Below, one piece after another: positions 1 to 8,013 of a stretch of 64,000 bases of DNA; position 1 is the first letter of the stretch, and each line of letters begins with the position of its first letter. Below the pieces are notes generated by a model. That model ran no database searches, was not told the origin of the DNA, and saw only the letters and a program-made list of their open reading frames with translations. The stretch covers positions 744,001 through 808,000 of the forward strand of contig NZ_CP007456.1 of NCBI RefSeq assembly GCF_000800455.1, read 5' to 3'. Made by a program: the position numbers and the translations under genes. This stretch comes from Bifidobacterium catenulatum PV20-2. Its GTDB lineage: Bacteria; Actinomycetota; Actinomycetes; Actinomycetales; Bifidobacteriaceae.

Positions 1-231
1 CAGCAGGGAGGAAGGCACATCCATCAGCCAGCTGACCACACGGCCCGCGGAGCGAACGTCGGATTCCACGCCGGATGCAGTGCCGTGCAGATACACGGAG
101 AACAGGATTACGCCTATGCCGAGCACCAGCGCGAAGAACGCATGCGTCAAATCGGCGAAATCGCGGCTGCGCTTCGGCGGCACATCGTCGATATGCGGCT
201 TGGGCTTATTAGCTTCGGGGGAGTGAGACAC
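1..231 (-). CDS. Membrane protein, 5' part only (possible lysylphosphatidylglycerol synthase/flippase-like)
   Basis: The window edge cuts this gene; only the first 77 codons are visible, from a GTG at 231. The N-terminus is hydrophilic and rich in Pro/Lys (about residues 1-22). A hydrophobic segment follows (AFFALVLGIGVILFSVYL, about 29-46), then a charged stretch, then the start of another hydrophobic region. GGAG lies upstream of the GTG but at a long distance. The context, a membrane protein next to purB, suggests the actinobacterial family with a lysylphosphatidylglycerol-synthase-type membrane domain. That family call is a guess from the N-terminus; the membrane location is well supported. 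Confidence 0.55.
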   Translation of the reverse strand, partial: MSHSPEANKPKPHIDDVPPKRSRDFADLTHAFFALVLGIGVILFSVYLHGTASGVESDVRSAGRVVSWLMDVPSSLL

Positions 232-303
232 TGTTGACTTGCTCCATACGTATGAGATTGGCTTCAGGTGGGTCACATTGCCCCACTGCATTCGATAATA
301 CGC

Positions 304-340
304 CTTGAGGGTGGCTACGAAATACGTGGCCACCCTCAAG
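304..340. terminator. Inverted repeat after purB
   Basis: A perfect 12-bp stem (cttgagggtggc at 304-315, gccaccctcaag at 329-340) with a 13-nt loop lies between the purB stop and the next minus-strand gene. A T-run follows at a short distance on the plus strand only. It probably ends purB transcription; without a T-run on the minus strand this is an inference. Confidence 0.6.
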
Positions 341-376
341 ATGCATGGTTTTTAGCGCTTATTCGACAGTCGCGGT

Positions 377-1819
377 TCAGCGGTCGAAATCCACCAGCTT
401 GCCGGCGACACCGGTATATGTTGCCGGGGTCAGCGCCTTCAAGCGGGCCGCTGTGGCATCGTCGAATGCCTGCTGGTCGATGAACTGTTCGACGGCCTCC
501 TTGGAGATTTCATGGCCGCGCATGAGTTCCTTGACCTTCTCGTACGGCTTGTCCATGCCCGGCAGACCTGCCAGTTCGCAGGCGCGCATGGCGGTCTGAA
601 TCGGCTCGCCAAGCACCTCCCAGTTGGAATCCAGTTCGGCTTCGATGGCGATGTCGTTCGGATGGATGGAATTCAGACCGCCCATCAGGTTGTTGAGTGC
701 CAGCACGGAATAACCCAGTGCGGAACCGATATTGCGCTGTGTAGTGGAATCGGTCAGATCGCGCTGCCAACGGGACTCGACGAGCGTTGCGGACAAGGTG
801 TCAAGCAGCGAGCAGGAGATCTCCAGATTCGCCTCAGCGTTTTCGAAACGGATCGGATTAACCTTGTGCGGCATGGTGGAGGATCCGGTGGCGCCCTTGA
901 CGGGAACTTGGGCGAACACGCCACGGGAGATGTACATCCATACATCCACGCACAGATTGTGCAGAATACGGTTCGTATGGCTGATAGTACCGTACAGCTC
1001 GGCCTGCCAGTCATGCGATTCGATCTGCGTGGTCAACGGATTCCAAGTCAGACCCATGCGGTTGGCGACGAACTCACGGGAGACAGCAACCCAATCCACA
1101 TCCGGGCATGCGGCCAGATGCGCGCCGAACGTGCCGGTAGCGCCATTGATCTTGCCGAGATATTCCTGAGCCTTGACCTTGTTCAGCTGGCGGTTCAGAC
1201 GGTACACGTACACCGCAAGCTCCTTGCCCAGCGTAGTTGGGGTAGCCGGCTGGCCATGGGTCAGCGACAGCATGGCCTTGTCGCGGTATTCCTCGGCCTT
1301 CTGAGCCAGATGGTCGAGGATGGCCTGCGCGCCCGGCAGCCACACGTTCTCGATGCCGTTCTTCACGCAACGGGCAATGGACAGGTTGTTGATGTCTTCG
1401 GATGTGCAGGCGAAATGCACCAGGGTCTTGAGTCCGGTCAGCTGGGTTTCATGACCGAGCACGTCGGCGGCCTTGTCAAGCTGATCGTCGATGTAATATT
1501 CCACGGCCTTCACATCATGATGGGTTTTGGCCTCATGAGCGGCATGCTGAGCGATGCCTTCGGCACCGAAATCCTCAGGGATGGAGCGCAGGAACGCCTG
1601 CTCCTCATCGGTAAGCGGCTTGACGCCCGGGACGATGGTTTGGTTGCCGTTGCCTTCAAAACCGTTGGCAAGCAGAATCATCCATTCGACTTCCACACGC
1701 ATGCGCTCGCGGTTCAATGCCGGTTCGCTCAAATATTCGACAAGCGGAGCGGTCTGCCCATGGTAGCGGCCGTCAAGAGGAGTCAATGCGATTGCAGGGG
1801 AGATATCAGTAAGCTTCAT
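377..1819 (-). CDS. purB: Adenylosuccinate lyase
   Basis: This fumarase/aspartase-superfamily enzyme acts twice in purine synthesis, releasing fumarate from SAICAR and from adenylosuccinate. The 480-residue protein closely follows the E. coli PurB pattern: PLDGRY near the N-terminus, HFACTSEDINNLS (about 130-145), THGQPATPTT (about 190), TTQIESHD, and the superfamily signature GSSTMPHKVNP (about residue 313). SRWQRDLTDST follows. A longer start at 1831 (MLLPMKLTD) is possible, but its ATG sits inside a -10-like TATGCT that lies 7 nt before the ATG at 1819. There is no Shine-Dalgarno at either start, so a leaderless start at 1819 is preferred. The gene appears to stand alone. Confidence 0.96.
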   Translation of the reverse strand: MKLTDISPAIALTPLDGRYHGQTAPLVEYLSEPALNRERMRVEVEWMILLANGFEGNGNQTIVPGVKPLTDEEQAFLRSIPEDFGAEGIAQHAAHEAKTHHDVKAVEYYIDDQLDKAADVLGHETQLTGLKTLVHFACTSEDINNLSIARCVKNGIENVWLPGAQAILDHLAQKAEEYRDKAMLSLTHGQPATPTTLGKELAVYVYRLNRQLNKVKAQEYLGKINGATGTFGAHLAACPDVDWVAVSREFVANRMGLTWNPLTTQIESHDWQAELYGTISHTNRILHNLCVDVWMYISRGVFAQVPVKGATGSSTMPHKVNPIRFENAEANLEISCSLLDTLSATLVESRWQRDLTDSTTQRNIGSALGYSVLALNNLMGGLNSIHPNDIAIEAELDSNWEVLGEPIQTAMRACELAGLPGMDKPYEKVKELMRGHEISKEAVEQFIDQQAFDDATAARLKALTPATYTGVAGKLVDFDR

Positions 1820-1826
1820 AGGTAAC

Positions 1827-1832
1827 AGCATA
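1827..1832 (-). promoter_or_regulatory. Candidate -10 (TATGCT) for leaderless purB
   Basis: On the minus strand TATGCT is followed by exactly 7 nt (GTTACCT) and the ATG at 1819. Transcription would then begin at or next to the start codon. No good -35 is visible. Confidence 0.35.
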
Positions 1833-1933
1833 CGTTCAGCCGTAAACGAGATCCGGATATCTGTCCGTTCGACGGATGTCGCCTATCGTGCGTTATCGGT
1901 TCTGCTCGGCTGCGGCATGGCCACTGTGTGCTT

Positions 1934-3415
1934 TTATTTGCTCATACGACCTTCGAAATACATGACCTCTTGCAGGTCGCCGTCGAGAATCTCATCGAAA
2001 TGTCGTTCGTGGGTTTTCACGGCGGATGATCCCATATCGGTTGCGTTCTGATATGCGGCTTGATGATATTTCAGCCAATGCGTGATCTCCTTGTTGTCGG
2101 GAGCGTTTGTGACGGGAGTTCCCTCGAACGTTGATTTCGGATTGTTGTCGGACTTGCTTGCGGTGCCGCGTACGGTCAGCCAATGTTCGGAATTGGGATT
2201 GGGCGCTCCGTCGAGGGCGGCCACAAGCTCGTCGTCCATCTCTACGCTGGTCACCCACGTTTTGTTTGGAATCGGATGGTTGGCTACGGGCGATCCGGCG
2301 GTGACCACATGTTTGATGTCATAATCGTCCTTCAGATCCGATGCGATGGTGGCGGCGACGATTCCTCCCTGCGAATGCCCGATCAGTGCGACAGGCTCAT
2401 CGGAGTTGATGCCGGCCTGCTTCATGGCTTCCTGCACCATGCGTGCGCTGTCCGCCTCCATACGCTGCTTGCTGTCGGAACTCATAAGCTCAACGTTCTG
2501 CGGCCATCCGAACGGGGAATTCCGCTTGCCGTCGGTGCCGGGAATGGTGACGAGCCATGAGTCGGTGCCATCGGTTCTACGGTATTTGGAGATGGCGATG
2601 GTACCGTACTCAAGCCCGCTGTCGAGATCGGCTTTGCCGAGACGTTCCTCTCCGAGACGCCGAAGATCTTCCAACGCTTCGCCCACGCTATGCGACTCTC
2701 GAACCACTTCGGTTTTCGGCCGTACTCGGGTGACGGTGAGGTTGTTGCCCTGAATCAGGTTGTAGCCACGCGAGGATGCTTTGGAAATGGTGCCGGCCGC
2801 ATGGTTGACTTCGTCGGTATGCAACAGGCCTGTGACTTTGCCGTATCTGCTGAGCGCGGCGCCGGCCGCGCCCATAATGCCTTCCTGCGCCCAATCCAAC
2901 GAATCCAACAGGTAGATGGGGTTGGATTTGCCTTCGTTGATGGAACCCATCACGTATCCCAAGGCGGACATGGCCATGCCGGCAAGTATCGACTCCTTCG
3001 GGAATGATGTGATCGTCAATTGCAGAAGTTCGTTCAAGACCCTTCTACCGGCGTCATCGACTTGGGAATATAGGGATTGCGCACGAATGATCAATGCCGA
3101 TAATTCAGACAATCGTGCCGCCATCGCTCCCAGTGCGTTCGCATGGGAGTCGCAACGTTCGATGAGTTGATCGTATGGCAATTCGATATGGTCTGCGGCA
3201 TTGCAGTAGGAGTTTGATCCGGACAGCAGGGCGATGGTCGATGACGCATAGGGATAGGTGGAAAGCTGAAAACTCAACGCCCGGAACGAGTCATGGGTGC
3301 GATTCAGTTCGTCGGCCGCATGGCTGAGCGCTTTCGCAGCACGCAGATATGTTTCGGTTTCTTCCGTGGAATATTTGTATCCGCCGCTGACCTTGGCGGT
3401 CACTTGCCAGCTCAT
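1934..3415 (-). CDS. WXG-like N-terminal domain fused to an alpha/beta hydrolase
   Basis: A 493-residue protein starting at MSWQVTAK. The first ~120 residues are predicted helical with heptad-like spacing and resemble the ESX/WXG100-type four-helix module. A middle region (about 150-215) has Gly/Ala-rich hydrophobic segments. The C-terminal half is an alpha/beta hydrolase with the nucleophile elbow GHSQGG (about residue 350) and a likely catalytic His near HWLKYH or HERHFDE. This layout resembles lipase-type effectors of type VII secretion, but no EccC/EssC ATPase lies in the window. The ATG at 3415 overlaps the upstream stop by 4 nt (ATGA), which decides the start over an in-frame GTG/ATG at 3433. 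Substrate and export are unknown. Confidence 0.8.
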   Translation of the reverse strand: MSWQVTAKVSGGYKYSTEETETYLRAAKALSHAADELNRTHDSFRALSFQLSTYPYASSTIALLSGSNSYCNAADHIELPYDQLIERCDSHANALGAMAARLSELSALIIRAQSLYSQVDDAGRRVLNELLQLTITSFPKESILAGMAMSALGYVMGSINEGKSNPIYLLDSLDWAQEGIMGAAGAALSRYGKVTGLLHTDEVNHAAGTISKASSRGYNLIQGNNLTVTRVRPKTEVVRESHSVGEALEDLRRLGEERLGKADLDSGLEYGTIAISKYRRTDGTDSWLVTIPGTDGKRNSPFGWPQNVELMSSDSKQRMEADSARMVQEAMKQAGINSDEPVALIGHSQGGIVAATIASDLKDDYDIKHVVTAGSPVANHPIPNKTWVTSVEMDDELVAALDGAPNPNSEHWLTVRGTASKSDNNPKSTFEGTPVTNAPDNKEITHWLKYHQAAYQNATDMGSSAVKTHERHFDEILDGDLQEVMYFEGRMSK

Positions 3416-3735
3416 GCCGCACCTACCGACCATAGGATGCGTGAGGTGTCATTGAGCGCGTCTCGCAGCGCCAAGGATTGCTTGCGTAACTCATCGAGCC
3501 GCGCACGATAGGCTTCGGCCGCGGTTCCCGTCCAACCAGGCAGTGAACTGGAAGCGAGCGCGGCGTCAAGATCGTCGAGGCGTCGTGACGTGGAGGTGAG
3601 CTTGGCGTTGATCAGCGCTTGGGTGACGCGTATGCCGGTACGGCAATGGCAGGGCATGCCCGGCATTGAAGCCAGGGTGTTGATGGGGTTGTACCCCAGT
3701 GAGGGAACAAACGGGTATGTGATTGAAGTGTTCAT
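3412..3735 (-). CDS. Small WXG100-like protein, partner of the hydrolase
   Basis: A 107-residue protein, MNTSITYPF to the stop, carrying a W-x-G motif (GWTGTAAEAYRARL, about residues 66-79) between two predicted helices. This is the hallmark of small WXG100/ESAT-6-like proteins, although here the N-terminal ~35 residues are an unusual Pro/Cys-containing extension. Its stop overlaps the start of the hydrolase fusion by 4 nt, so the two are translationally coupled. That is typical of a small WXG protein that pairs with, or chaperones, a larger effector. The frame is open further upstream (to 3885), but that extension looks non-coding. No strong ribosome site is visible, so the start is uncertain. 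Confidence 0.65.
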   Translation of the reverse strand: MNTSITYPFVPSLGYNPINTLASMPGMPCHCRTGIRVTQALINAKLTSTSRRLDDLDAALASSSLPGWTGTAAEAYRARLDELRKQSLALRDALNDTSRILWSVGAA

Positions 3736-3891
3736 AGCTGTATTGGAACACATCGGGCGGCTGCCGTGGCGTGGAGAGCGAGGCCTGTGGTCGGAGGACG
3801 GCAAAAAAACAAGTTGCCGGCGTGTCGCTGTTGGAAAATCAACGAAAGTATGCCGGCATGCCTGTGGATAACTTGCTTGAAGCAAGTTCCC
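3736..3891. other. Gap between the VWA block and the WXG pair
   Basis: No gene is seen. Immediately after the stop of the gene at 3892 lies an 8-bp hairpin (3870-3877/3881-3888) and a perfect DnaA-box nonamer, TGTGGATAA (3863-3871). A promoter for the WXG pair could lie here, but I see no convincing one. Confidence 0.4.
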
Positions 3892-4458
3892 TTACCAAGG
3901 TTTTGCAGGTGAGGACGTTCCGTCGGAATCCTGTTTGGCGGCAGAACCGGAATCATTGGAATCGGATTGGGTGGATTGCGCGTTCTGTGCCAGAAGCTCC
4001 TCGACTTTCTGACGCTGCTCGTCGGTCAATGTGCTTCCGTTGCCTTGATTGCCGTCGGTGACGGACTGCCCGCCTTCGATGGTGGTGCCGGTATCGGATT
4101 TTCCTGAATCCTGCATTGACTGGATCTTCTTGCGTATGGATTCGGTCAGTTTTGCCGAGATGGCGGCGTTATGTTCGATGGACGAACGTACGTTCGGCAA
4201 CAACAACACGCCTGCCGCTCCGGCTTCACGGAATTGGGCGTCGGTCTGCTGCTGTTGGGTCTGTAATTTGTCGAAATCGGCGTCCTGCTGTTGGATGGCT
4301 TTGATATTCGCGTTCAAGCTGTTCGTGGCTTGATTGTAGTTGCTTACGGAGGCGAGATTCACTATGGCAAGCGCGCTCACGGCGATTGAAATGGCCGCGA
4401 TGACGGCGATGATGATGCGAACGGGCAAGGATGCGCGTGCTTTGACGGTCGTGCTCAC
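3892..4458 (-). CDS. Single-pass membrane protein, last gene of the moxR-VWA block
   Basis: A 188-residue protein starting at a GTG (VSTTVKARA). It has a short basic N-terminus, one strong membrane segment (VRIIIAVIAAISIAVSALAIV, about 12-33), and a long extracytoplasmic part rich in Gln, Asn, Ser and Asp with a likely coiled coil (IKAIQQQDADFDKLQTQQQQ). The Ser/Gly/Asp-rich C-terminus looks disordered. I do not recognise a functional family. The GTG overlaps the stop of the upstream VWA gene (GTGA), fixing the start and tying it to the MoxR/VWA operon. A role in cell-envelope assembly is an inference from neighbours only. Confidence 0.75.
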   Translation of the reverse strand: MSTTVKARASLPVRIIIAVIAAISIAVSALAIVNLASVSNYNQATNSLNANIKAIQQQDADFDKLQTQQQQTDAQFREAGAAGVLLLPNVRSSIEHNAAISAKLTESIRKKIQSMQDSGKSDTGTTIEGGQSVTDGNQGNGSTLTDEQRQKVEELLAQNAQSTQSDSNDSGSAAKQDSDGTSSPAKPW

Positions 4459-5474
4459 AGCAGCCTCCTGGATTGCGTGATCCATGCTCCGGCTTCGAAA
4501 GCCAGCAGCAGCGCCACGGCAATGGCGAACGGCCAGACCACGGCGACGGTTCTCGTGCGTTGTTTGGTGGTTTGCGTGACACGCCATTGGTCGGATGCCT
4601 CTTTGGAGGCTCCGCCGCTCATAGTTGTTGTCGCGTTGAGTTGGATGGCGGTTCCACTGAGTTCGTCGGCGATGGTGCTCATCTCGTCGGCGTTCATGCG
4701 TGATACGCCAGGTTCGCCGGTTTCCGGATCGGTGACCCACTGTCCGTTGCCTTCGTTCACACCATCGCCGGCCATGGGGATGTTACCCCCTTGTTCGCTG
4801 CCGACGGCAATGGTGAACGCGTCGGAAAGGTAGCGGCGTAACGATGAGAACGTACGACGTGTTTTCGAAGATGTCTGTTCGCCGTCCGAAATCAGGTACA
4901 GTACAATCGCATCATCCGGATGCTGCTCATGAATCGACTTGCATGTCAACAGCAACTGGTCAATCGGCACATCCAAAGTCGAACCAGTCGAAACGGAAGT
5001 CGATTCCGGTGCGAGCGTGTCCGCCCAATTGTCGATCGCTTTCGAATCAGGTGTCAATGGAACATCCAATGTTCCCGAAGCCCCGAATCGCAATGCCGCG
5101 AAACTGGAATTCGGGTACATGGCGGTGATGTCCTTCACGGCCTGCTTGGAAACATCCAAACGGCTGAGTTGCTCGTCGGAACCGTATTGCGCGTCCTTGA
5201 CCGCCATGGAACCGGTCACGTCGACCGCCACCACCACATCGGTGGCGTTGATCGCGCGGCTATTCGTGGATGAGACGATACTTGGGGTCAATGCCATAAC
5301 GGACACGAGCATGCAGGCAAGGGAACGTCTTACGCAAGCCCAGACGGTTTCGTCGCTTTGACCCCGTCTGCGGATATGCAGCACAATCTGCGCGACCGCG
5401 CAAGCCAGCATGGCCACGGCGACCGCCAAGCCGACGGGCCAACCCAAAGCTGGGGAGAGCGTCAGATGATTCAT
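4455..5474 (-). CDS. VWA-domain membrane protein (BatB-like)
   Basis: A 339-residue protein starting at MNHLTLSPALG. It has a membrane segment near the N-terminus (WPVGLAVAVAMLACAVAQIVLHI), a second one around residues 50-65, then a von Willebrand A domain with an intact MIDAS start (VVVAVDVTGSMAV; DxTxS), and a C-terminal membrane helix (WPFAIAVALLLAFEAGAWI). MoxR-linked VWA proteins of this shape are thought to assemble or chaperone envelope complexes. Its ATG overlaps the stop of the preceding VWA gene by 4 nt, ruling out the longer frame from 5540. Confidence 0.85.
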   Translation of the reverse strand: MNHLTLSPALGWPVGLAVAVAMLACAVAQIVLHIRRRGQSDETVWACVRRSLACMLVSVMALTPSIVSSTNSRAINATDVVVAVDVTGSMAVKDAQYGSDEQLSRLDVSKQAVKDITAMYPNSSFAALRFGASGTLDVPLTPDSKAIDNWADTLAPESTSVSTGSTLDVPIDQLLLTCKSIHEQHPDDAIVLYLISDGEQTSSKTRRTFSSLRRYLSDAFTIAVGSEQGGNIPMAGDGVNEGNGQWVTDPETGEPGVSRMNADEMSTIADELSGTAIQLNATTTMSGGASKEASDQWRVTQTTKQRTRTVAVVWPFAIAVALLLAFEAGAWITQSRRLL

Positions 5475-6538
5475 CGCTTCAACCTCCAAGCCAATATCAG
5501 CCAGAACACCATGACCACAGCCAGCGCCAATGTCCACCATCCAGGCGCGTCCGACATGGCGGCCTTGCTGCTTGACGCGCTTTCCTGGCTGCGACGTGAT
5601 TCGATTTGTTTGACCAGTTCGGCAACGGAAGCGCCGTTCGATTGCGTGAGAAACACACCGTCATGTGATTCGATTTCGGATTTGAACTGACGGGTAGTCT
5701 GCTCCGATTCGCTTTGCTGTGGTCCGGAAAAAAGCCCGTCAACCGTGATTTCCGCCTGTTTGGTCAGGTCGAGTGCTTCCTGAAGCGTGTATGTCGGATC
5801 TCCTGAAACGACATTATCGGTGGCGAGCACAATGGAAGCGGCACGTTGACGGGATGAGGTGTCCGCATTGGCGCTGCCGTAGGCGAAACCGGGCAGCATG
5901 GCCGCACAGCTCACCACGCCGTCGCCGATCAGGGAAGTGGCGTCCTTGCGATTCTGAGTGCCTTCCAACCAGTCGGAGATCGCCTGATAGTCGCTGTCTT
6001 TCATCTTGTCGATATCATCTTGCGATTCAACACCCTTCAGTATCGTACTGGCCTTTTCGAGCTGTTCGGATGCCAGCTCATAATCGTCGGTCAACGGAAA
6101 CACGGTACGTGACGTGGAATTGAAAATACTCAATCCGATGCGTTCACCCTTGAAACTATCAACCAATCTGCGGTAGGTGTCGATCACTTCTCGGTCGTAA
6201 GGCAACGTCGATCCAGACACGTCCAGGCACAGTACGATATCGCGGCTGCTTGCGCGTTCCTCTCCTTCATCAACGGTGCTGGGGCGTGCCACCAGCGCTA
6301 CCGTCAATACCAACGCGGCCACCAGCAGAACAACGGCCATACGTGACAGCGTGCGCCACTGCCGGAACAACTTCGACGCGGTTTCGGTGTTGAGATCGTC
6401 ATCCAAGCTGAACGTTCGTGCGAATTCGGTATCGGCATGCTTGCGTTTCGCGTCGACCAGCACCATGACGGCGACGACGGCCAATGCCACAATCAGACCT
6501 GCGAAACCGGCCCACGGCCAGTGCCATGACAATTCCAT
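5471..6538 (-). CDS. VWA-domain membrane protein (BatA-like)
   Basis: A 355-residue protein with two membrane helices in the first ~85 residues (WPWAGFAGLIVALAVVAVMVLV; MAVVLLVAALVLTVALVA), a VWA domain with the MIDAS motif DIVLCLDVSGS (about residues 98-108), and a final membrane helix (WWTLALAVVMVFWLILAW). This is the classical BatA topology. Its ATG directly follows the stop of the upstream small membrane gene, and its stop overlaps the next VWA gene. Two VWA proteins in tandem suggests a heteromeric membrane assembly served by the MoxR ATPase; that partnership is known for the family, not shown here. Confidence 0.87.
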   Translation of the reverse strand: MELSWHWPWAGFAGLIVALAVVAVMVLVDAKRKHADTEFARTFSLDDDLNTETASKLFRQWRTLSRMAVVLLVAALVLTVALVARPSTVDEGEERASSRDIVLCLDVSGSTLPYDREVIDTYRRLVDSFKGERIGLSIFNSTSRTVFPLTDDYELASEQLEKASTILKGVESQDDIDKMKDSDYQAISDWLEGTQNRKDATSLIGDGVVSCAAMLPGFAYGSANADTSSRQRAASIVLATDNVVSGDPTYTLQEALDLTKQAEITVDGLFSGPQQSESEQTTRQFKSEIESHDGVFLTQSNGASVAELVKQIESRRSQESASSSKAAMSDAPGWWTLALAVVMVFWLILAWRLKR

Positions 6539-7063
6539 TCATCGCCACCTTTCCACAAGATTGGCAACCCACTCTCCGGCTTGTTCGACGGTAGCCTCCC
6601 TGGCAGTGTGATTGCGTTCGGCATCAGCGAATTCCGGCGGATACAACGCTTCGATGGTTTGCCTGAGCAAGGTGAGACCATGCTGATTGCCTGTCGTGCG
6701 TGGAGTCGCTTCAATATCGGTGAGTGTTTGGCTGCGCACATCGCTGCCGGTGGCTGCGGATGCAAAATCCCTGGCGATGGACGCAAGCAGAGCGAACGCG
6801 TTCTCCCTCGTAAGATCGCCTTTGGCGTGACGGGCAACCACATCATCGATGCGTTCGTGCCATACCGACGTGCCCGTGGCCGCATCATGACGTCCGTGAT
6901 TGACTGTCTTCGTGGGCTTACGGTTCGGACGTGACAGCCACACCACGAGAATGATGAGTGCCATGGCGATGGCGAGGCACACTGCGATGACAATGCCCAG
7001 ACCCGTTTCGATATGAATCGGATCCATCGTGTCGAAACCGTTGTCGGACAAGGTGATGATCAT
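6539..7063 (-). CDS. Small membrane protein of the moxR-DUF58-VWA operon
   Basis: A 174-residue protein starting at MIITLSDNG, with one membrane helix near the N-terminus (GIVIAVCLAIAMALIILVVWL, about 22-42) and a soluble, mainly helical cytoplasmic domain. The position between DUF58 and the first VWA gene is where DUF4381-type small membrane proteins sit in many moxR operons; the sequence itself gives no clear family. The start is fixed by a 4-nt ATGA overlap with the DUF58 stop. The longer open frame up to 7201 runs through the DUF58 gene. Confidence 0.78.
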   Translation of the reverse strand: MIITLSDNGFDTMDPIHIETGLGIVIAVCLAIAMALIILVVWLSRPNRKPTKTVNHGRHDAATGTSVWHERIDDVVARHAKGDLTRENAFALLASIARDFASAATGSDVRSQTLTDIEATPRTTGNQHGLTLLRQTIEALYPPEFADAERNHTAREATVEQAGEWVANLVERWR

Positions 7064-8013
7064 GCCTTGCCTCCCAGGGTGAGTGCGGACGGTGCTTTCA
7101 GCTGATTGCGCGTGGAGCGGGCCAGGGAAACGGATACCATCCGAACGAATTCGCGGAACATGCGTTCGCTTGAATCGGCGCGGATTACGGTGGAACCGCA
7201 ACGATTCAACTCATGCCGGACGGATGCGGACAGATATTCGCGGTGCGTGCGAACCTCCTGCGCTGTTTTGCCAGTACGTAGGAACGCGGGGACGCGACGA
7301 TCGCTGCCCGCGTCGAACACTGTGTGTGCGTGTGTGTCATCGAATGGATTGATGGTGGCCACGTCGATAAGCACCATCGGGTGGGTTCTCGCGATCCTGC
7401 GAATGGATTCCATATGACGTTCCTCAAGTGCGTGCTCGTCAGTGGCGAGTATGACCAGCGCATCCCTATCGCGAATGCGGCGGGCATACTCCAGCAAGGC
7501 GTCGATATTGCGGGGCTTGCTCCAATCACGTTGCAATGCATTGTCCAGCGTCTGCTCGAATTGCGCGAGCCCGCCATTAAAAGGCACGCGAGTGATCGAA
7601 GCTGCGTCGCCGAACACGATGGACACTTCGTCCCCTCGGCGCAGGCTGAGCGCGGCGAACATGCACAAGGCGTTGGCTGCGACTTGGTGCGCCTGCTCAC
7701 CGGAAACGCAGGTGCCGGTCATCTCCTGCCCGACATCGAGCAAAAGCCAAGCTCGCGAGGTGGATGGGCGTTCCCGTTGCACCACCATTGGGCGGCCGAC
7801 ACGGGCACTGGTCTTCCAGTCAATCCATTTCGCCTCGTCTCCGGGCTCGTAGACGCGGATATCCATGACATCGTCGGCGCCGAAACGTTTGTCCGACGCA
7901 TGCGCTCCCTCAAGAGTGCCAAGCGCTTTACGGACGGTCGGCAGACTCAACGTGGTTCCGAGAGCCTCGATCTTGCTGCGGATCGGATCTTCGGAACGAA
8001 TTGCGTCGATCAT
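7060..8013 (-). CDS. DUF58 domain protein
   Basis: A 317-residue protein with the DUF58 signature in the middle of the first half: RVYEPGDEAKWIDWKTSAR followed by VVQRE and a VWA-like strand AWLLLDVG. DUF58 proteins accompany MoxR ATPases and VWA proteins in many bacteria; the biochemical role is not settled. There is no membrane segment, unlike many DUF58 proteins that carry two N-terminal helices. Both ends overlap neighbouring genes by 4 nt, indicating strict co-translation with moxR and the small membrane protein. Confidence 0.9.
   Translation of the reverse strand: MIDAIRSEDPIRSKIEALGTTLSLPTVRKALGTLEGAHASDKRFGADDVMDIRVYEPGDEAKWIDWKTSARVGRPMVVQRERPSTSRAWLLLDVGQEMTGTCVSGEQAHQVAANALCMFAALSLRRGDEVSIVFGDAASITRVPFNGGLAQFEQTLDNALQRDWSKPRNIDALLEYARRIRDRDALVILATDEHALEERHMESIRRIARTHPMVLIDVATINPFDDTHAHTVFDAGSDRRVPAFLRTGKTAQEVRTHREYLSASVRHELNRCGSTVIRADSSERMFREFVRMVSVSLARSTRNQLKAPSALTLGGKA

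Noticed and set aside
512-1825. Long plus-strand open frame opposite purB
   Set aside because: Antisense shadow of a clear purB; no motif or ribosome site and unnatural composition.
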